Positions 5,942 to 9,082 of a stretch of DNA of 9,082 bases are shown here, piece by piece. Each line of letters starts with the position of its first letter. Position 1 is the first letter of the stretch. The DNA is from CAVVIO01 sp963748095 (GTDB taxonomy: Bacteria > Bacteroidota > Bacteroidia > Bacteroidales > UBA10428), in the NCBI GenBank assembly GCA_963748095.1, contig CAVVIO010000094.1:1-9082 (forward strand), read 5' to 3'. Under the pieces are notes generated by a model. The model had not been told where the DNA came from. It saw only the letters and a program-made list of their open reading frames with translations, and did no database searches. Position numbers and translations under genes: made by a program.

Positions 5942-7288
5942 TCAAACACTTTCGGGGAAGCACAGTTCAACTTTTGTCCCTTTGCCAATTTTACTTTCTA
6001 CGCTGACCCTGCCTTTATTGAGCTCCATAAAATCCTTTACAAGCACCATTCCCAGCCCGGTTCCTTTTTCGCGATTGGTACCCAGCGAACTTTTATTGAC
6101 TGCCAGGGTAAAAAGTGTTTTTATTTTTTGTGCCGACATCCCTTCTCCCCGGTCTTCAATCTCAATATGGACTTCTTTACCGGAGCAATGTCCCGAAATA
6201 CTTATATTTCCATTCTGTTGACTGAATTTTATAGCATTACTCAGCACATTTCTGAAAATCACCAACACCATATCCATATCCGCATTAATAAAACAATCTT
6301 CCGCAACCCGGTCTGTAATGGTAATATCCTTGGCAAGGATTGTTTGCTTCATCGTTTCGGTTACTCTTCCGATAACATCTTTCACATTTATTTTTGTTAT
6401 TTCGCATTTTAGTAAATTACGTTGCGACATGGCCCATTTAAGCAGGTTATCCAGCAATTGATTCACATTGTTAACGGAAGTATCGATTTTAGCTCCTATC
6501 TCTTTCAGTTTTTGTACATCTCCCTGCCCGGAATAATATTGAATAAGGTCGGTTGCCACTTTCAGGCTGGTAACCGGACTCCTTAAATCGTGCCCGATAA
6601 TAGAGAAAAACTTGTCCTTGGTGGCATTTAAATGTTCCAGTTCTGAATTTTGTCTTTCGATTTCATAGGTCCTTTCCTTCACCTTTTCTTCCAGACTATT
6701 TATTATCAGGGCATTTTGAATGGAAAGCGCCATTTGCTGTGACAGGCTCTGCAGAAAATTTTCATCGTCAACACTAAAAAAATCCTTTTCGTTACTTTCA
6801 ATGGACAATACTGCTATCAGTTCATCATTAGCGATCAAAGGAAAAGCCAGCAGGGCTTCAACGTTTGGAAGTCCCGGCAAACGATTCTTTTTATTTTTGT
6901 CAGCAGAAGATTTATTAATTACTGTACCCGTTTTATTGGCTGCACTATGCGCATATTGCTTATAGTTTTGCAAACCTGACAAGCGTATTTTTTTCCTCTT
7001 TTCTGCAACTATGCCAACAATACCCTTACCAAAAGGCACTTCAACTCCAATACCTGTGTCGGTAAAACCCCTGCTTGCAAAAACGATCATTTTTGTATGG
7101 TCCTTGTTTGGAAATAACAGCAGTGTATGTTTTAATCCATAGCTATATTCCAGGATTTCAAGAATATTATCGAGTTTGTCTTTTAGCGGGGTGTTTTTGC
7201 TTATTTCAACTGAAACCTGCTGTGTAATTTTATTCTTAACGATTTCTTTTTCCAGCAGGTTTTTAATAGTATCCTTATTCGTGTCCAT
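5942..7288 (-). CDS. Soluble GAF-domain sensor histidine kinase (HisKA/HATPase)
   Basis: 448 residues from the ATG at 7288; a TTG one codon earlier is a less likely start. There is no transmembrane segment, so it senses a cytoplasmic signal. Residues about 20-195 form a GAF domain (FGKGIVGIVAEKRK, then LPGLPNVEALLAFPLIANDELIAVLSIES), with a Lys/Asn-rich stretch at about 118-136. A coiled coil (about 197-224) leads into HisKA. The phosphorylated histidine is His233 in 'FFSIIGHDLRSP'. The ATPase shows the N box (RNVLSNAIKFS, Asn347/Asn351), G1 box (DRGEGM, 379-384) and G2 box (GTGLGM, 409-414), all intact, so it should be active. It overlaps the preceding split-barrel gene by 14 nt and is the last gene of an operon that starts with a LytTR response regulator, its likely partner. 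The GAF ligand cannot be predicted; no Cys lies in the GAF domain. Confidence 0.95.
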   Translation of the reverse strand: MDTNKDTIKNLLEKEIVKNKITQQVSVEISKNTPLKDKLDNILEILEYSYGLKHTLLLFPNKDHTKMIVFASRGFTDTGIGVEVPFGKGIVGIVAEKRKKIRLSGLQNYKQYAHSAANKTGTVINKSSADKNKKNRLPGLPNVEALLAFPLIANDELIAVLSIESNEKDFFSVDDENFLQSLSQQMALSIQNALIINSLEEKVKERTYEIERQNSELEHLNATKDKFFSIIGHDLRSPVTSLKVATDLIQYYSGQGDVQKLKEIGAKIDTSVNNVNQLLDNLLKWAMSQRNLLKCEITKINVKDVIGRVTETMKQTILAKDITITDRVAEDCFINADMDMVLVIFRNVLSNAIKFSQQNGNISISGHCSGKEVHIEIEDRGEGMSAQKIKTLFTLAVNKSSLGTNREKGTGLGMVLVKDFMELNKGRVSVESKIGKGTKVELCFPESV

Positions 7289-7676
7289 CAAACTGTTGTT
7301 CTATTGATACGATCTCACCAATCAATATAGCACGTAATTTGAATATATCGGAAGCCCCCTGCATGGATGCGATGGCTTCCAGTGCAACTTCCAGTTCATC
7401 AAATAAATCGCCTTCCGATAAAAATTCAGTATACATCAGATCGATTTTCCACATGGAAAAATCGGAAGGAGAGGTCACCACAACCGAAAACCTGGGATTA
7501 TCCTGTAGATTTTTATAGGTTTTATTAAAGAATTGCCACGAAATTGCAAGATGGTTATCATCAACAAAATGGGCCTGTGAAATATAACTCAGGTTGGGAA
7601 TATTCTCTTTCGACACCGTTGTTATCACTGAGGGCAAAATACCCTGCAAGGCTTCTTGTATTTGAGCATTGATCAC
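7275..7676 (-). CDS. FMN-type split-barrel protein (pyridoxamine-phosphate-oxidase-like), QFFNKT subgroup
   Basis: 133 residues, one complete split-barrel domain. Landmarks are GILPSVITTVSKENIPNLSYIS (12-33), 'FVDDNHLAISWQFFNKTYKNL' (37-57) and the end 'IFKLRAILIGEIVSIEQ' (111-127). From memory this subgroup occurs alone or fused in front of a GAF domain in signalling proteins; here it lies directly before a GAF kinase and overlaps it by 14 nt in another frame. FMN or a related cofactor is the family expectation, but no oxidase activity can be claimed. The start is a GTG at 7676: upstream in frame there is no ATG before a stop at 7704-7706, and the family-conserved region begins near residue 12. 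It lies 11 nt after the preceding gene. Likely a sensor or regulatory subunit for the kinase rather than a metabolic enzyme. Confidence 0.85.
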   Translation of the reverse strand: MINAQIQEALQGILPSVITTVSKENIPNLSYISQAHFVDDNHLAISWQFFNKTYKNLQDNPRFSVVVTSPSDFSMWKIDLMYTEFLSEGDLFDELEVALEAIASMQGASDIFKLRAILIGEIVSIEQQFDGHE

Positions 7677-7687
7677 GTTAGTCTGAT

Positions 7688-8170
7688 TTAATGTATTAAT
7701 TCTTTATTTATTTTTTCACCTGTACCCTCTTTCGGCGTTTGTTCATATATTTCTTCAACTTTCATAAGTAAAGCAAGAGTATCCAGCTTACTAAAATTAC
7801 CACTTAAAACCTTTTCCATTTTGAAACCCATGTCCCTGATAACCTCAACCATTCCATGCAGATAGGTATTTTTGAACTTCTCATCAGCGGCATTTAAATT
7901 TTCGTGAGACAAATATTTTCCTTTCAATTGAAAACATTCAAATGTATAGGCCGAAACAACAGTCACCGTCATTTGCGGTACTCTTTGCAGGTTATTCAAC
8001 ATATCAGGCGATAAAGACGGCATATAGATTATTTTCACAGACTCCTGGTTAACGATATAAATTCCGCTGATTCTGCATACATCACAAAATTGTTTGTTGT
8101 TTAAACAGGCCAGGTACCCGAAAGTATCTTTCTTTTTAAAAAATTCGACAAGGTGGTGAGGAATTTTCAT
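7688..8170 (-). CDS. FMN-type split-barrel protein (pyridoxamine-phosphate-oxidase-like), QTPxxxxG subgroup
   Basis: 160 residues. The barrel starts with 'DTFGYLACLNN' (15-25), continues through 'VKIIYMPSLSPDMLNNLQ' (45-62) and 'FECFQLKGKYLS' (77-88), and ends with 'VEEIYEQTPKEGTGEKI'. That end is a variant of the QTPGPxAG ending I recall for one group of pyridoxamine-phosphate-oxidase-like proteins. It is clearly not a duplicate of its neighbour; the two belong to different subgroups. There are four cysteines in the barrel (22, 29, 32, 79), two as a CxxC at 29-32, where homologues usually have a Pro/Arg-type strand; this could be a redox or metal site, but that is only a possibility. Gaps of 17 nt to the response regulator and 11 nt to the next gene show co-transcription. 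No signal peptide. Cofactor and substrate unknown. Confidence 0.82.
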   Translation of the reverse strand: MKIPHHLVEFFKKKDTFGYLACLNNKQFCDVCRISGIYIVNQESVKIIYMPSLSPDMLNNLQRVPQMTVTVVSAYTFECFQLKGKYLSHENLNAADEKFKNTYLHGMVEVIRDMGFKMEKVLSGNFSKLDTLALLMKVEEIYEQTPKEGTGEKINKELIH

Positions 8171-8187
8171 TTGCGTAAAATTTTGTT

Positions 8188-8925
8188 TTAACCAATTGTT
8201 TTTAATCTCGAAAACAGGTTGTTTTTAAAAGATTTACTCACAGCAATTTCTTTGCCGGCTATCAAAATCTTGTTATCTCCTGCCTTTATACTTTCAATAG
8301 CATTGATATTGACCAGATACGACCGGTGAACCTGTAAGAACAAGGAGGCCGGCAACTTTTCCATTACATCGCTGAACCGGGAACGGATCATTATTCTGCC
8401 TTCTTCCGTGTAGATAAAGCAATATTTATCGTATGCCTCCACCAGTTGAATGGCATTCAGTTCTACTTTTTTCAGACTGCCGTTTTCTTTTACATAAATG
8501 TGCCGGTCAAGCACCACATCATTCTTCCAGCCATTAAATGGCTGATCATTGTTCTGTTTGTTGAAAATGGCCAGTTCAATTGCCCGCTGCAGTTCTTCTT
8601 CGCTGTATGGTTTTACTACATAGGCACACGGACAGGTTTGCTTTGCTTTTTCAAATGTTTCACTGTCAGCAAAGGAAGTCACATATATTACGGGAATATC
8701 ATAACGTGAATTGATCTCTTTAGTCAGCTCTATGCCCGAAACCTCACCACCAAGGTCAATGTCCATCAACAGCAGATCGGGTTTTGTGGCTGCTGTTTTA
8801 AGCAGTACATCCGTGGGTTTGTAGATCACATCGATCAGCGAATATCCCAGTTTTTGAATGGTAACACGAAGCATTTCCTCATGCAGGGGGTCGTCTTCTG
8901 TTGCCAGAATTCTGATAACAGCCAT
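8188..8925 (-). CDS. LytTR-family response regulator (REC plus LytTR DNA-binding domain)
   Basis: 245 residues. The receiver domain (about 4-120) has the acidic pocket E10-D11-D12, phosphorylation site Asp55 in 'LLLMDIDL', switch Thr83 in 'YVTSFAD' and Lys105 in 'VVKPYSEEEL', all intact. Just before Lys105 lies an unusual CPC pair (Cys98, Cys100). The LytTR DNA-binding domain (about 138-245) shows 'ELNAIQLVEAYDKYCFIYT' and the signature 'FLQVHRSYLVN' (197-206). It should bind direct repeats upstream of its target promoters when phosphorylated. It is the first gene of a four-gene operon that ends with a HisKA-type histidine kinase. The ATG at 8925 is used; the upstream 157 bp hold no other gene. 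A TATATCTG (8957-8950, minus) resembles the -7 box with one mismatch, but no good -33 element accompanies it. Confidence 0.95.
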   Translation of the reverse strand: MAVIRILATEDDPLHEEMLRVTIQKLGYSLIDVIYKPTDVLLKTAATKPDLLLMDIDLGGEVSGIELTKEINSRYDIPVIYVTSFADSETFEKAKQTCPCAYVVKPYSEEELQRAIELAIFNKQNNDQPFNGWKNDVVLDRHIYVKENGSLKKVELNAIQLVEAYDKYCFIYTEEGRIMIRSRFSDVMEKLPASLFLQVHRSYLVNINAIESIKAGDNKILIAGKEIAVSKSFKNNLFSRLKTIG

Positions 8926-9064
8926 GGTCTGAATTTATTAATACCTAAACAGATATATATTTAAATTGTTCATCAGTCTTTCCCTTTATAGTCAATGCAT
9001 TTAATTCACTTTTAAGGGGATCGAAAACCCTATCCACAACTGTAGATCAGATGCAAATCGTCAT

Positions 9065-9082
9065 CATTTGGGTGCAGGCGGT
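9065..9082 (+). repeat. Dispersed intergenic repeat, copy C (cut by the window edge)
   Basis: CATTTGGGTGCAGGCGGT matches 2545-2562 at 16 of 18 positions, and the alignment runs into the right edge of the window. Same orientation as copies A and B; it lies upstream of the response-regulator operon. The short length makes it less sure than the A/B pair. Confidence 0.4.

Noticed and set aside
5806..5988. 60-residue minus-strand frame across the kinase stop codon and the MITE-like element
   Set aside because: It overlaps the kinase 3' end in another frame and has no protein features; its sequence reflects the repeat.
5915..6412. 165-residue plus-strand frame antisense to the kinase
   Set aside because: It is a shadow of the histidine kinase ATPase domain; the kinase frame carries all conserved motifs.
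7289..7291. TTG one codon ahead of the kinase ATG as the true start
   Set aside because: The ATG directly after it is the simpler choice; one extra residue has no support.
8926..9064. LytTR binding site upstream of the regulator (autoregulation)
   Set aside because: I found no convincing pair of direct repeats at suitable spacing.
9030..9080. Minus-strand reading frame at the right edge ending RLHPNDDDLHLIYSCG, a possible 3' end of another gene
   Set aside because: Its first part lies within dispersed repeat copy C, and copy B has a similar accidental reading (HPNGVSL). Nothing recognisable, so not called a gene.

Overview
The window looks like chromosomal DNA of a Bacteroidota bacterium (phylum-level call only; I cannot name genus or species). 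Reasons: AT-leaning genes without clear Shine-Dalgarno sequences, a TAnnTTTG-type -7 promoter box in front of the ArsR gene, a lipoprotein with the acidic residues after the lipobox Cys that are common in this phylum, and a LytTR response regulator.

Layout, left to right. (1) 1-299, minus: 5' part of an ArsR-type repressor that runs off the left edge, with a promoter and two tandem operator-like boxes at 302-348. (2) 592-1911, plus: a membrane-anchored serine beta-lactamase-like hydrolase interrupted by one in-frame TAA six codons after its SxxK motif. (3) 1908-2393, minus: a small lipoprotein, convergent with the hydrolase; the two stop codons share one TTAA. (4) 2394-2922: gene-free, rich in inverted repeats, with a dispersed repeat copy, three REP-like palindromes and a strong intrinsic terminator. 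(5) 5598 down to 2923, minus: a probable three-gene operon, O-methyltransferase, then a secreted protein with two tandem ferredoxin-like/dimeric-barrel repeats, then an NmrA-type NAD(P)-binding protein. It ends at the terminator. (6) 5599-5941: gene-free, holding a roughly 110-bp MITE-like element. (7) 8925 down to 5942, minus: a tight four-gene operon, LytTR response regulator, two different FMN-type split-barrel proteins, and a soluble GAF-HisKA histidine kinase. (8) 8926-9082: upstream region of that operon, ending in a cut-off copy of the dispersed repeat.

The most interesting unit is the four-gene operon at 5942-8925. A soluble GAF histidine kinase and a LytTR regulator bracket two split-barrel (pyridoxamine-phosphate-oxidase-like) proteins, with gaps of 17 and 11 nt and a 14-nt overlap. 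My inference is a cytoplasmic redox or flavin/cofactor-responsive two-component system in which the split barrels act as sensor or accessory subunits. The second interest is non-coding: a 45-bp repeat family (two full copies and one cut off at the right edge) and several kinds of palindromes fill the intergenic spaces.
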